DNA from: Paracyclopina nana
Lineage: Eukaryota; Arthropoda; Copepoda; Cyclopoida; Cyclopettidae
Length of the DNA: 64,000 nt
Direction of reading: 5' to 3'
Assembly (NCBI GenBank): GCA_019096065.1
Contig: JAGUCH010000009.1
Location: forward strand, 3,420,001 to 3,484,000
A model generated the notes under the pieces. That model was given only the letters and a program-made list of their open reading frames with translations. It made no database searches and was not told the origin of the DNA. Position 1 is the first letter of the stretch, and each line of letters opens with the position of its first letter. The position numbers and the translations under genes are program-made. Below, one piece after another: positions 46,501 to 57,326 of this stretch.

Positions 46501-46879
46501 ATGGCTAGGAGGCGGTCTTCCGTGACATCTGAAAATGATTTCATCGGTCACAAACTATTAGCGACACAAAAGGTTGCCATTTACCTTGTTGAACCCTAGC
46601 AAAGACGCGTACAATCCGGTCGGTGCAAGTGTACTCATCCTTGATGACGAAGATGTAGTTACGATGATGTTCTTGCATTTCTGAGGTCGGCTCCATTTTC
46701 TTTCGAAAAGTATCGATCCACAAGTTGCCACTAGCGTCGGTGATGTCCGTGCTGATGTAGCTGAAGGGCGATTCATCCTCAAACTGACAAACTATGAGCC
46801 TGTCATACACCGCGGCCTGTTTCGGCTTCTCCTCGGCCTTTTTTGCCATGATTTTGCGGCCCGAATCAATTTCTTCCAA
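43521..46879 (-). CDS. Transposon accessory protein, 8 exons, unknown family
   Basis: Exons 46879-46585, 46528-46218, 46151-45426, 45346-45146, 45089-44950, 44883-44334, 44262-43828 and 43694-43521 (stop). All use GT-AG with introns of 56-133 bp, and they close to 943 residues. I recognise no domain. The N-terminal ~95 residues look globular (YDRLIVCQFEDESPF, then IVRVFARVQQ). Residues about 200-400 are very acidic with a charged helical stretch (DRAKRFAAEERRQRVLDE). A second globular region of about 180 residues includes VVDWDFRFYQANKHALP and VEVTPDEMIDLIMAGAYLLG. The C-terminal ~200 residues are basic and Ser-rich with a likely nuclear signal (RKRRSASVSPTKR). By position it is the counterpart of the second gene of EnSpm/CACTA elements, whose product binds subterminal repeats; that role is inferred. 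It shares a 373-bp divergent promoter region with the transposase. Confidence 0.8.
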
Positions 46880-47252
46880 TTTTACGCTTCTGCGCTCGCT
46901 GAGATGGCGGCCAGAAATGAGCGGGCAATTCGAAACCGGTAACGAATATTTCTTTCGTCAAATCTTTAAGTACCTGGTTACAATCTTTTCACTACTGATT
47001 GTCTCGACGCCAGGAACTGTCAGGTAATTCTGTTTGATGTCAGCTGTCGCCGCAGTGAGTCAGCACATTTCTGAGAAATGTCAGCTACCTGTCAAAAACC
47101 TATTAGCGAGTAATTAGTGCGTCAGCAGATTGCATTTAGAATCGTCTCAGTAATAACTGAGAGGATTATCACACCGGAAGTTGTTAGTGTTTAACAACAA
47201 ATAAAATAACAAAGACGCAAAAGCGAGCGCTAAGAAAAATTGAAGTGCAAAA
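46880..47252. promoter_or_regulatory. Divergent intergenic region of the 8-kb transposon
   Basis: 373 bp between the start codon of the accessory gene (46879, minus) and the transposase start (47253, plus). It must hold both promoters. It includes TGTCAG/CTGACA words at about 47018, 47038 and 47080. No clear TATA box. Confidence 0.5.
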
Positions 47253-50043
47253 ATGCCGAGAACGTAAGAAATAGATTATCTTGTGGAGGTAAACCTTTCT
47301 CAATTACTTCTTTTCCAGAAATAAGTCAATGGACAGGTCGCAGAATCGTGAGCGCCGCAAGTATAAACGCAGACTCCTGAATGTGCGTTCAATCTTGAAA
47401 CAGCACAGCAATGGCGAGGCGGCTGACAAGGACAAACTAGCCATGGCTGTTCGAGAGCTTGAAGCAGTCATTGGTGCGAAAAACCTTTCACAAGAGGACA
47501 ATGACGCATCCGACGAATATTCTGAAGACGAAGACCAAACAGCAGCAAGCGACCAAGAAGCAAACGCTGCCGAAGGATTATCGAGCGCTAACGCGGAGGC
47601 TATAAGAAATTTCCGTTTTCGGCGAATCCAAAGTGCAACCATTGACCTATCCGAGCCCGCTCCCGAGGTTGGTGTTCGTGCTTTGCCAAGCCTTGCTGAA
47701 GTTGCGACTACAAGTCGAGATAATCGTGTGTCCGTTCCAATTTTGCCACGACGCGAACGAGACCAAGACGAGCAGTTGCTTGTGAGAAATCCAGACGCAG
47801 TAGCTATTGTGGACCTAAACACATCATTAGAGAGCAACGACGACGACGACGACGACGCTGATAACGAAGCAAGCGCACGCAATCAAGCTGATGTTGAAGA
47901 CGCCGAGATTGATGCTCCGCCCACTGTGGATGATAATCCAACTAATGACTTCCTTGATAGGATTGTCCAGCAAGAGCTTGATGGAGACAGCGATGATGAG
48001 ATGGATCAAGAGGCGTCTGGAAATGAAGCCGTCAATGAAACAGGAGATAGTGACGCTGATGATGAAAACGAAGAGGATGGAGGCGAAGCCGAAGCAGCAG
48101 TTGACGATGACGATAACGTTCAGGCAGATGTAAATGACGATGGAGGGCCGGTGAAGCTAAATTACCAAGGATTTGTTGAATACTTCCGCCGAGAAGCCAG
48201 AATGGAGGGAACAGGCCTTCAAAATCGGAGCTACACCGAAATATTTGACGAAGTTGCAAGGAAGAACTACCTGACCGCCACCGGAGAACGAATGATGTTT
48301 GACCTTCACCGCGCCAGAGACAGAGTCTATCGAGACGTAAAAAGGAAAGGTTTAGACTCTTGCAGAAAGCAATGGCTGCCGAAGAAACCAACAGTTAGGA
48401 TGGACTATGAGTTCAGAGAAATTGCCACTGGAAGAGTTGTTAAAGTTCGTAATAGCTTAAAGTTCCCAAGGAAGGCATTTCCTGCTGACAAGTTTGTCAG
48501 GATCTCTGAGTTTGCTAGATGCAGCCTGCAGGAACTGTTCCAGCATTCACAACGCCTGCACGGCAATAACTATGAGTTTGTGCCGAAGCCTCACAACAAC
48601 AAGCTCGACCTATTTATGGATGGCGTTCCGTGCGCTAAAAGCGCATCTGATAAGCTGGACGTTGTTAGTATCAGATTCCAAGATTGCGATTTGATTTACG
48701 TGCATTCCATGCACGTCTATAAGAAGGACACTAATCTAACACCTGTACAAGTGCTGGAGTCGCTTATCAAGGAAGCAAAGGGATTTGAGTTCAACATTAA
48801 TAGAGTCATCGGCGACGCTCCTATTCGTGCACGTTTGAAATGCTTGAAATTGCATTCAGGCTACTATTCATGCGAATGTTGCTTTGCAAAGGGAGAACAA
48901 GCTTTGTCATCTCGAAAAGTGGTTTTCCCAAGCTCGACCATGAGGGCTGATGCTCGAACTGATCACTGGTGGAACAGGACTGTCGAGAAGATTTATGAGA
49001 ACGGTGGTACAGTTAATATGGATGATGAAGAACTTAAGGGGATGACTGGCATTTCTCCGTTGTCGGTTAAGCTACCTGGCGACTCCATGTACTTTTCCAT
49101 GTCAAAGAAGTTCACGGTCGAACCTATGCACAATATAGGTGGATGCATTAAGCAGTTGCTAAGGTTGCTATTTCAGCTCCCCAAGAGCTCGCAAAAGTTG
49201 TCTGCCGAACAGACAAGGAAGCTGCGACTGCTTGACAAACGTTGGACGCAGATCAAATTGCCAAGGGAGTTCAACCGCCGTAATCGTGAGATTTTGAGGA
49301 ACTACAAGCACCTCAAAAGTCAGGAGTACTTCTCAATTGCTGGAGCCGGCTTTTTGGCTGTTGCCAATGCCATGGATCTGAAAGATGACACCCGAAAAAG
49401 AGAAGTTTGGCTTCGTTTCTGCTTCATTGTTCGATTGGCGATGTTCCCAAACAGAATGTGGGCCATGTTTAAAGTCAAAGTTGGTATCTGGATGAAGATT
49501 TGGCACTTCTACACAGCTTTTGAACAGGTTTTTGGAGTCGACGAATGCTCTTGGAACATCCACACATTCAGTCATCTGATCCAACTGCGAGACGTGTCCA
49601 ATTTACCAGATGGCTCTGCTCTTATGTTCGAAGGTGCTTTCAACTACATGAAAAAGATAATGAAGACCAACACACCCTCGTTTGCGAAGCAAGTGATCGA
49701 GAAGATGACAGCAAATAATGTCCGCAGCCATTCCTGTAAGCCTGTGGTTCGTTTTTCTGCCAGAGATCGTGCCAGATATGCCGACAATATGATCTACACA
49801 GAAACTGGTGACTTCTATCTGATTGACTCCATTGAAGGAGATCATTATAACGCGAAGAAATTCTTGACAAGCAAATTTGTCACCCCGGAAGATAAGGGCC
49901 TCAACTGGGACCTAGTCGGTGTAAGACTTGTTCACCAACTGAAGTCGGAGATTCATCAAGTCCGAAAAGTAGATGTCGTTGGAAAAGCTACCATTGACGA
50001 CACTGTTATTATTGCTATGCCTTTTGCGTACGCCTTTGTGTGA
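47253..50043 (+). CDS. EnSpm/CMC-like (Tnp2-type) transposase
   Basis: The main exon is 47319-50043. An 11-bp first exon (47253-47263, ATGCCGAGAAC|GTAAGA) spliced over a 55-bp intron would add MPRTNKS before the Met at 47329, giving 911 residues; without it the protein has 904. The N-terminal third is acidic and disordered. The core resembles the Tnp2-like transposase domain: LFMDGVPCAKS (D431, numbering from 47329), VIGDAPIRA (D496), a Cys cluster C515/C517/C518, FTVEPMHNIGG (E598, where plant proteins have D..H), and HTFSHLIQLRD, then MFEGAFNYMKK (E768). D431, D496 and E768 are the candidate DDE residues; this is inferred by motif alignment from memory. It cuts and joins transposon ends in the nucleus. 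It is intact, so recent activity is plausible. AATAAA lies near 50166. Confidence 0.85.
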
Positions 50044-50613
50044 TTGTGCGACAAACTAGTCCACATGTGCAACATACGCAGTATTTCAGCAGTCGTATAA
50101 ATGCCGTAAATAATTATTAGCCGCTATGTCATTATTTCTCATGTCCATTTCCAGTAAAATATGTAAAATAAACATTTGCAATCCTTATCAATTTGCATTT
50201 ACTGATAATAACCTGGTTATAAGGTGGTCATTGCATAAAAGGTACCATTTCATTAAGTTTTCATCGTTTTGCTTCTGGTCATCTCAATATTTAGTTCACT
50301 TCTTCAACATTGCCATTTTATTCATCGCAACGAGCAGTGCTTACAGAGACTTGCATGAAGTGCTGCACTACTACATTACACCAGGTACAAAGCGACCTAT
50401 TGGCAGGGTGCAAAGCAATTCCATGATGAATACTTGGTGGCAACATTTCCACACCTGGAAACTAAAAAAAACTGTCAGGTACAAGGCGAGAATTTCAGGT
50501 TATCAAAAAGTACTTGAACTCTTGCTAGTGACATGATTTTCACTTTCAAAATCTAAATTTCATACTAGGTCGCCAGTAGCAAATACTCCACGAGTGATCA
50601 GATTGAGTCAATT
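50044..50613. other. 3' region of the transposase and right subterminal region
   Basis: 3' UTR with AATAAA near 50166, then noncoding sequence with the subterminal CAGGTRCAARGC-like words. A 136-codon frame (50126-50536) is probably chance. Confidence 0.5.
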
Positions 50614-50780
50614 GCAAAAATGCTAAGTGGGGAAGTCCAATATGAGAACGCCCTTATGAGAACACTTTTTGCAGCTAAGTTCAGTTCTACCTACATAAAT
50701 ATCTGGGAACGGAACTGAACTAAGCTTAACTTTCTACCTAACTCAACTTGACTAACTGGCCAATACGGGAACGCCCTAAA

Positions 50781-53700
50781 GTTACAACAAAACTTCTTAT
50801 GGAGATTACATAGCAAGACTGTTAGGTTTTTCATTATAGAGCATTTCCCCCCGAAAGCACATTCAAAAATTGATTTCTGTTGTAAGACTTCTCTTATAAA
50901 TAGCATATAACGCGACTAATGAAACATGCCTACTGCCTGAATTTTGGAATTTGCAAAAATTCATCGAACGCCAGAAATGTGTACTACGTGTCTCCTTTTC
51001 CCATAAATTTGGTTGTTTCCCTTGGGAAGCAACTAGTAAAAGTAATAGATAACCTCGACCTCTTTTTTGTTTCTTCCTCTTCAAATTTCTGTCATAATTT
51101 CGGTTTGCACGGAAGAGTTAATTTCCAAGCTGATCTCATATCTCACCATTTTTGTGGCGCTTGCATGCACAGGCAAAAAAGCATCATCCTTTTATGGATC
51201 AAAATTCAGTTGAAGTTGACCAATTTTAATGCTTTTTTGGAAGGCAATCAAGGAGAGCTCAATTTGCCTGCGAAAGGTTAATACATCCTACAACTGCAGT
51301 ATGTTGGCCTGGAATTTAAAGCAAGAAACACAGAGAGGAGCAATTCTTCTTTCCAACTCAGCTGTCAAAGCTTCCTAAAATTATGACCACCGACTGTGAC
51401 TCTATTCAAAACAATTCGTGGGAGGAGAAACACATCCATTCTTGCCTAATGAGTATGTTTGAGAAAATATTTTAATGTCAAGTGTTGCTGCTACACTTCA
51501 ATAACAAGTAACGGCAGCTTGGCTTTTCTGCGAAAAGCCAATTCTGAATCTGCGCGTATATCTGGTTAATCCGATGGGTATATGCTTATCGACAAAAAGC
51601 CGAATTGGAAAGCCGCCAGCAGCTGCCAACAAATAGTCCAAAGTCATTTTCCAGGTGATGGAAAAAATGTGCTTTAAAAAAGTAGTTTCAATCGGAAGTA
51701 ATTTCATGGATGCTTAACTTTGGAAAATTGAATGCACTGCTGCGAGCATCTGCTCTCGATTCTGTGACCCGATCTCAAATGTCACTTTAATTTTGTGCAT
51801 TTTCTCAGCATTCAAAAAAACATCTGCAGAGTCCCCTGATTGATCTGATCCAACTGACGACGTCAAAATGCCACCTTTGGCTCGTGTCTGGTGATTGTTC
51901 CTTGATCGATTGTAGAATCGAATTTGGAGCAATTCTAAAACTGCCAAAAAAAATATTCCTCAATTTACATCACGCTCCACGAGGCCCATTCAAAAAGAGT
52001 TCAAATGAATATAAATGGACTTTTTTCAGCCATTTATATCGCAGGATTCCAAGAAAACATTCTATTTTGAGCTTTTTCATAACAACTTTTTCAATTGACT
52101 AAGCTCATTCAGCAGAAAGAAAAATCGTACTTTTTTCGGTATAAGCTGAAAATTACAGGTACAGAAATCAGAGAAGTCTGCATGAATGAAAGAAATCAAT
52201 TAATCCTCACAAGTGCTAATTAATCGAGCTTGTTTTCCACAGAAGGTATCTTGAATCAAGTTTCAATTGACGCACACAACTGGCTAATAATGAGCACCAT
52301 TTTCAGCAGAGCTGAGGAAAAAAAGTCGTTGGTTCAAATTAGAATGACTTTTCCTCTGCTGGCCGCCATTGAAGGAGGGAATTCATTGGCATACGAAAGT
52401 AGGTGTATTGGAATTCAAGTTACTATGCATAGTGGGTAATAAAGCAAGTCTAAGAACAATGTGAACTGTTCATTGACCCGCGCTCTGTATAATAGTCCAG
52501 AGCAAAGAAGTAAAAGCAGTAAAAATGCCACACTTCAAGGTCAAAACGATGCCTCTTCTTAAATGCCAATTTGGACACTCACAGCCATAAACATGCGTGT
52601 GATTCGTCAATCTATGAAAACTGGCATTTCCTGCGCGTGAACGGCAATATAATAACATATGGGGCAACTGCAAAGTCATCTCATCCTGTTCGCGCAACAA
52701 TTAACGGTCAACTTTCATTTTGATGAATGGAATTTCTGCTGCAGTTATAATGGAAAATCAGGGCTCAACAATCAGCGCAGACAAATGCCTTCAAGGGTTC
52801 ACTTTTCCAAATGATAAGCCGTTGGTTGCAGAGCAACGCGAGCATTAAGGCTTAAACAAAGTCATTATTGGTGCAACGTACAGCAAAGGGGATTAGGATC
52901 TTGTTGCAATCAGTGGAAACTAAGCCACAAATTCCTGACCGGAATGGCTTCTTGACACGTTGTTTCTTGAAGACAAAATGCATTGTCCTTTCACACGAAC
53001 TTCCATCCATCTTTGCCTTAAATTGTTTTACGACATGCCCTGGTGTAGAGCTATATAAGACACAAAAAGGGTTCTTTTCGGGCAATTAAAGAGTCTCTTC
53101 TCTCAAGGGCCAGTACAGCACTAATTGCAAAGGACACGAAAAAAATACCCAGCCAAAGTGATACAATCCCAGCAATTTCGTTTCCTAAGCATCGTTTTCC
53201 ATGATATGGTTCATCCCACAAAAATGCATATGTCTACTGTTGCATGGTGTACCAAGGGATTGTCAAAAGAATACAGCGGAAAATACTGCATGGCTGTTTT
53301 CTCAAATACAATGCTGTGCGAGTGTATTTGGGAAAAACAGCAAGTGGCAATTAGAGCTGAATCTAGACTGATTTAATTGCAGGTCATGCACGTCTGAATG
53401 GGCACTAAAGAAGATGCTTTCAGTCCTTTTCTCCACTTCTTCAACAATACAGCTCAAATCAGCGCTCGACACTTTGCAACCTTATATGAGATCAATTTTT
53501 CTATTTGATTCTAACGTGAATTCATCAAAGCTTGTGCGTGAATTCTGTACCCAAATCAAGGCAGAAAAAGAGGAAACCATAGCACTCTCACACACCCCTT
53601 TGTTGTTAGGCTCAAAAGTACAGGGCAAAATATGAAAATTGTGTAAAATATGGCATGGAATCCGAGATGATGATAATGATCATTATCGGCTTGAGGATGA

Positions 53701-56700
53701 ATGGCTATTTGAATCCGAACTGTCGAAATGATTCGTTACACATTCGGACCGAAAATTAGAGCTGCTAGCTACCACTAAGGTTCGGCAACCATTATTTTTT
53801 ATTCTGACCCAAAAAATCCACTTGCTGCTGCAGAAGAAGAATGCGGCCTTGAAATGTGGCAAGATAATATGAGGGACACCGAAGTAAAATACCCGGCAAT
53901 TTTAATTGTGCTGCCCTTTTTTCAGCTTTTCAAATGTTGACACTGTTGACACTTGACAGTTTACTCCTCAAGGAAAAAAAAGAGCTGGGCTCAAAATTGC
54001 CTCAAACTGAAATTCATCCAGCCTTTCAACGCCTTTGATGCACAAAAAAGGGAAGCTAATTTTTCAGTGATCTAAAGGAAAGTTGCCCCATTGATAGGCA
54101 AGACTTTCCTGCCTCAATCTGAAAAAGGGAAGATGTAAGCCAAAAGAATGGTAAAAGTTTCTTTTGTGCAGCTTTTATTAACAACTTGAGAATGACATTT
54201 TCTTGGATTAGTCAAGTTTTCCACAAAAGAATGTAATATGATTCTGTCACAGAATAGATCATTTTTGAGGAAATTGGCCTGCTTTTCTTAAAATTGACCG
54301 TTTTATATGAACGCTTTTCAGCTTTTCTCAAATGGGTTTGCGAGATCCTTTTTTCAACGTCGAAGGGAAGACAATTCGGTTTTTGCGGTGGATTTGACGG
54401 TTTGGTCTGCATTTTTTAGTGCTTTTAGAGGATGTCAGATGCTCTGGGGACATCTTTTGGTCGTTCCCCCCGGGGGAGATGCAATGCAACAGCGCAAATT
54501 GATGACCTCGAAGCGACAGGACACATTCAAAATGCCTGAGAACAAATAATAATCGTGCACAGTGTGGGCAATTAAGCCATAAACCAGTCGCCCACCAAAA
54601 TCAGCGAGTGGGCTTTTTTATGGATTTTCCTTCAGTTGCTGCAGCCCTAAAAGGCGAGTGCATCATGATCATTCTGGTGTGGGACTTTTTCCCACCGTGC
54701 AATTGAGAAGTCTTGGCCCACCCAAGTGAGTGATGATTTGGGCCTCCAAATGCGAGCTACTCTAGCAAATACCATTCATTGGGCATCAGTTGGCTTGATT
54801 AATGATGAGCGTTTACCGAATTTTTCACAAATACTCTACCTACTGAAAAAGGTTGCCAAAATTGTGTAATTGCGCAGCTAAAGGTTGATAACGCATAATT
54901 AACCTCCAATGATGGAAGGCTTGCGTAAAAAATGCATTAAGGCCGAAAAAGAATTCATTCGGGCATGAAAACACTCAGCAAAATACAGTAGTACTCTGGG
55001 CATTTATGGAGAGTAGACGGGATATGAATTATTGGAGAAAAGGATTGACGTTAAAGGTCACGTTTCCTTTGGGCTTTGGTATTCCCTAGAATTTTGGGAG
55101 ACAGCTTTTGCCTCAGCCAATTCCCCATAGTGATGTAGCCATAGAAATCCGGATTTTTTTGTTGGAGACCAGAGGAAGTTGATGACGAGGACAACAGGCG
55201 GTTGTCTGTCTTGACATTACTACTGCTATAGAGTATTTTTCGATGTTTCGAAACCCTGAGGGGTCCATTTGCAAGTTGGCACCAAATGTGTAACCCAAAA
55301 CGAAGTCTGGAAATTGGAACTGAATTTTAGGCATCACCAGGGACAGGATACTGCTCCTTTATCTCAATCTACTACTTACTAGCCAAAATTGGACTAAGCC
55401 TATAGCCCGGTTCCAACACGGGATATCAGCATAGTGCAGTACGGTAAACCAGTTCAGTCAGGTTGAGCTGAGCGCGCGAGCTAGCTGTGACCTGACTATG
55501 CTAAAAAGTCAAGTTACGTCTCCTGACTATGCTGATTTTCCTTGTTGGAAACGGGCTTATATAAGCTTTTCCCTTCCAGTTATCAAAAAATGACGTCTGA
55601 ATTAAATGCCTACGCTGGTTTTATGTCAAAACCCAATCTGCTTACAAGCCAAAATTGGACTAAGTTTATTTAAGCTTTCCCGTTCTAAAAAATGACATCT
55701 AAATTGTGCCTCCACTAGTTGTATATCAAAACTGAGAGGAACTGAGAGGGATAACGCATTCTTTACGGAGGCTGAATGATCATTTTTAGGGAGGAATTCG
55801 AGCTGCAAAGAAAATGTAAACAAATGGCCTGACATTGAAACGAAATGACAACCGTCGTCTCCCAAGATAGCTAAAGACAAATTGTGTGGCACAAAACATT
55901 ATGGGCCTTTTGCTAGATGCTGCGTTACAAAGTTAAGCGACAAAAAAAAAATGCGGGTTTCTTGCAAGTCACGCGACTGAGCAGCCTATTGTTGACAATT
56001 TTATTGCATCTCCCTTTTTGTGCCTCGATATCCGTCTTACTTAAAAGTAATGAAAAAGTACGTAGGTACGTTATTTTTGCTTGCAAAATAAATCAAGCCA
56101 ATGTTGCTTTGTTCAGAATGCTTATTGCATGAAGAAAGTGAACCTGATGCTGATTATTGGTATTATGCTTGGCACCGAGCTGCATTTTAATGGGCAAATT
56201 TGGCTATTTCGTGGCTTTTCTCACGCCGAAACAGCTTTATTCCTCTTTCTTGAATATGATCAAGCATGTTAATGCCAAAAAGAAACACAATTTGAAATCT
56301 GAAGAGTTATAGCAGAAAGATTTATTTCCCTAATTAAACCACGCCCACTATCTACATTTATGGCTAAATTGATTTATTGGTAATCAACTGGCAAGACTTA
56401 ATTTACCTCCTTCAATTTTAAGCCCTTGATTTTCAGCACTCAATGCATAAAGAGTTCCCCAAGCCCTTCTTTCTCATGTGTAAGCCCTGTGAAATTTTGT
56501 AATGGATTTGCATGCAATCAGTCCATCTGAATATTCATCCACAGCAGCTACCTCTAACGCCCATAAACCAGGCTAAATTGCAGTGTAAATCTTGCAGCCA
56601 AAAGAGACTTATTGACAACCATTTTGTGGATGGATTTTTACAAGAATTAGAGCCATAAAAAGAATTCATCCCAGTTGACTGATTGGTCTCCTCCTGAACA

Positions 56701-57165
56701 CTTGTTACTTGACATTCCAAAAATTTTGCCAGAGAAGAGGCTTTTTTATTGTTACTTCATTTTAGAAAGGCTACAGGGGGTCTTGTCCCTGAAAAAACCT
56801 ACCTGCTAGCAAGAAGCTATCCTTACTTTTTTATTGCTCTTCACAAGTCCAAATTGGATTATTGATGAACAATTCAACCTTTATTACCCAAAAGACCCTC
56901 CTCCTCCCCATTCAAATGATTCAGACGGTAGACAGAAAAAAATCTTGTTAATTTTGGCGATGAAAAGTCGGCTCAACCAAGGCTACTTTATAGCGGGGCT
57001 CAAATTCCACAATGTGGCCGCGAGGAAAAAGCAAAAACAACTGAAACTGCAGCTAAAAACCGACTAGCTCTTTTATTGGCTTCAATTAAAATCCAGAGCT
57101 TTATTATTCAAAATTGTGAATTCTGGCCTTTTTGGCGCCTACGCTTCCCCCACTATGCTTCTACT
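50781..57165. other. Gene-poor AT-rich region
   Basis: No supported exon or RNA gene. Scattered short ORFs (at most about 120 codons) show no domain, coding bias or splice partners. I see no clear repeat apart from recurrent oligo-A/T. Confidence 0.45.
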
Positions 57166-57326
57166 AGGGCGTTCTCATATTGGACTTTTGCTTAGCAAAA
57201 CTTGATTTTTGCTAACCGAAAACCTGTTTTTTGTAGGTAACCACTACATAGCGCTTGACTAAAAACCAGTTTTTGGCTAAGCAAAATCAGGTTTTGGTAA
57301 GCAAAAGTCCAATATGAGAACGCCCT
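57166..57326. mobile_element. 161-bp palindromic MITE of the AGGGCG family
   Basis: Starts AGGGCGTTCTCATATTGG and ends CCAATATGAGAACGCCCT. The direct duplication ACT is at 57163-57165 and 57327-57329. The whole element is a hairpin around ACCACTACATAGCG. Its termini are identical over the first 22 bases to those of the 8-kb transposon, so that transposase could mobilise it. Confidence 0.92.

Larger units (their letters stand above)
42656..50654 (+). mobile_element. Complete 7,999-bp EnSpm/CMC-like DNA transposon with two genes
   Basis: Terminal inverted repeats begin AGGGCGTTCTCATATTGG (42656 on the plus strand, 50654 on the minus strand). The exact direct duplication TAT is at 42653-42655 and 50655-50657. 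The repeats continue inward with CCCCACTTAGCATTTTTGC (42796-42814; inverted at 50614-50632), making a 41-bp repeat that is interrupted only on the left by a 118-bp palindrome. Two genes are transcribed divergently from 46880-47252: a transposase rightward and an eight-exon accessory gene leftward. Both are free of stops and frameshifts. Subterminal regions carry repeated CAGGTRCAARGC motifs. A 3-bp duplication and a Tnp2-like core place it with EnSpm/CACTA (CMC) elements, although the termini are not CACTA. Confidence 0.93.
42443..50777. mobile_element. AGGGCG-family MITE copy 3, split by an 8-kb transposon
   Basis: The left half is 42443-42655 and the right half 50658-50777; rejoined, after discounting one copy of TAT, they are colinear with the copies at 1670 and 21724. 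The outer duplication AAA is at 42440-42442 and 50778-50780. The interruption falls in ACGCATATGAGAAC, where the intact copy 1 reads straight through. Confidence 0.9.

Noticed and set aside
47304-47882. 192-codon minus-strand ORF opposite the transposase N terminus
   Set aside because: Ser-rich shadow of the acidic repeats in the transposase frame.
42656-50654. PIF/Harbinger or hAT assignment of the 8-kb element
   Set aside because: The duplications of this family (TAT, CAT, AAA, ACT) are 3 bp and not TTA/TAA, and not 8 bp; the protein core looks Tnp2-like.
52852-53085. 77-codon minus-strand ORF with Lys/Arg-rich C-terminal half, tested as a partner for the orphan exon
   Set aside because: No acceptor/donor pair gives a convincing in-frame join and the opposite strand is equally open.
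26916-57165. Frequent CCATAAA words resembling posterior Hox/Caudal sites
   Set aside because: AT-rich DNA gives many such words by chance; no clustering I could demonstrate by eye.
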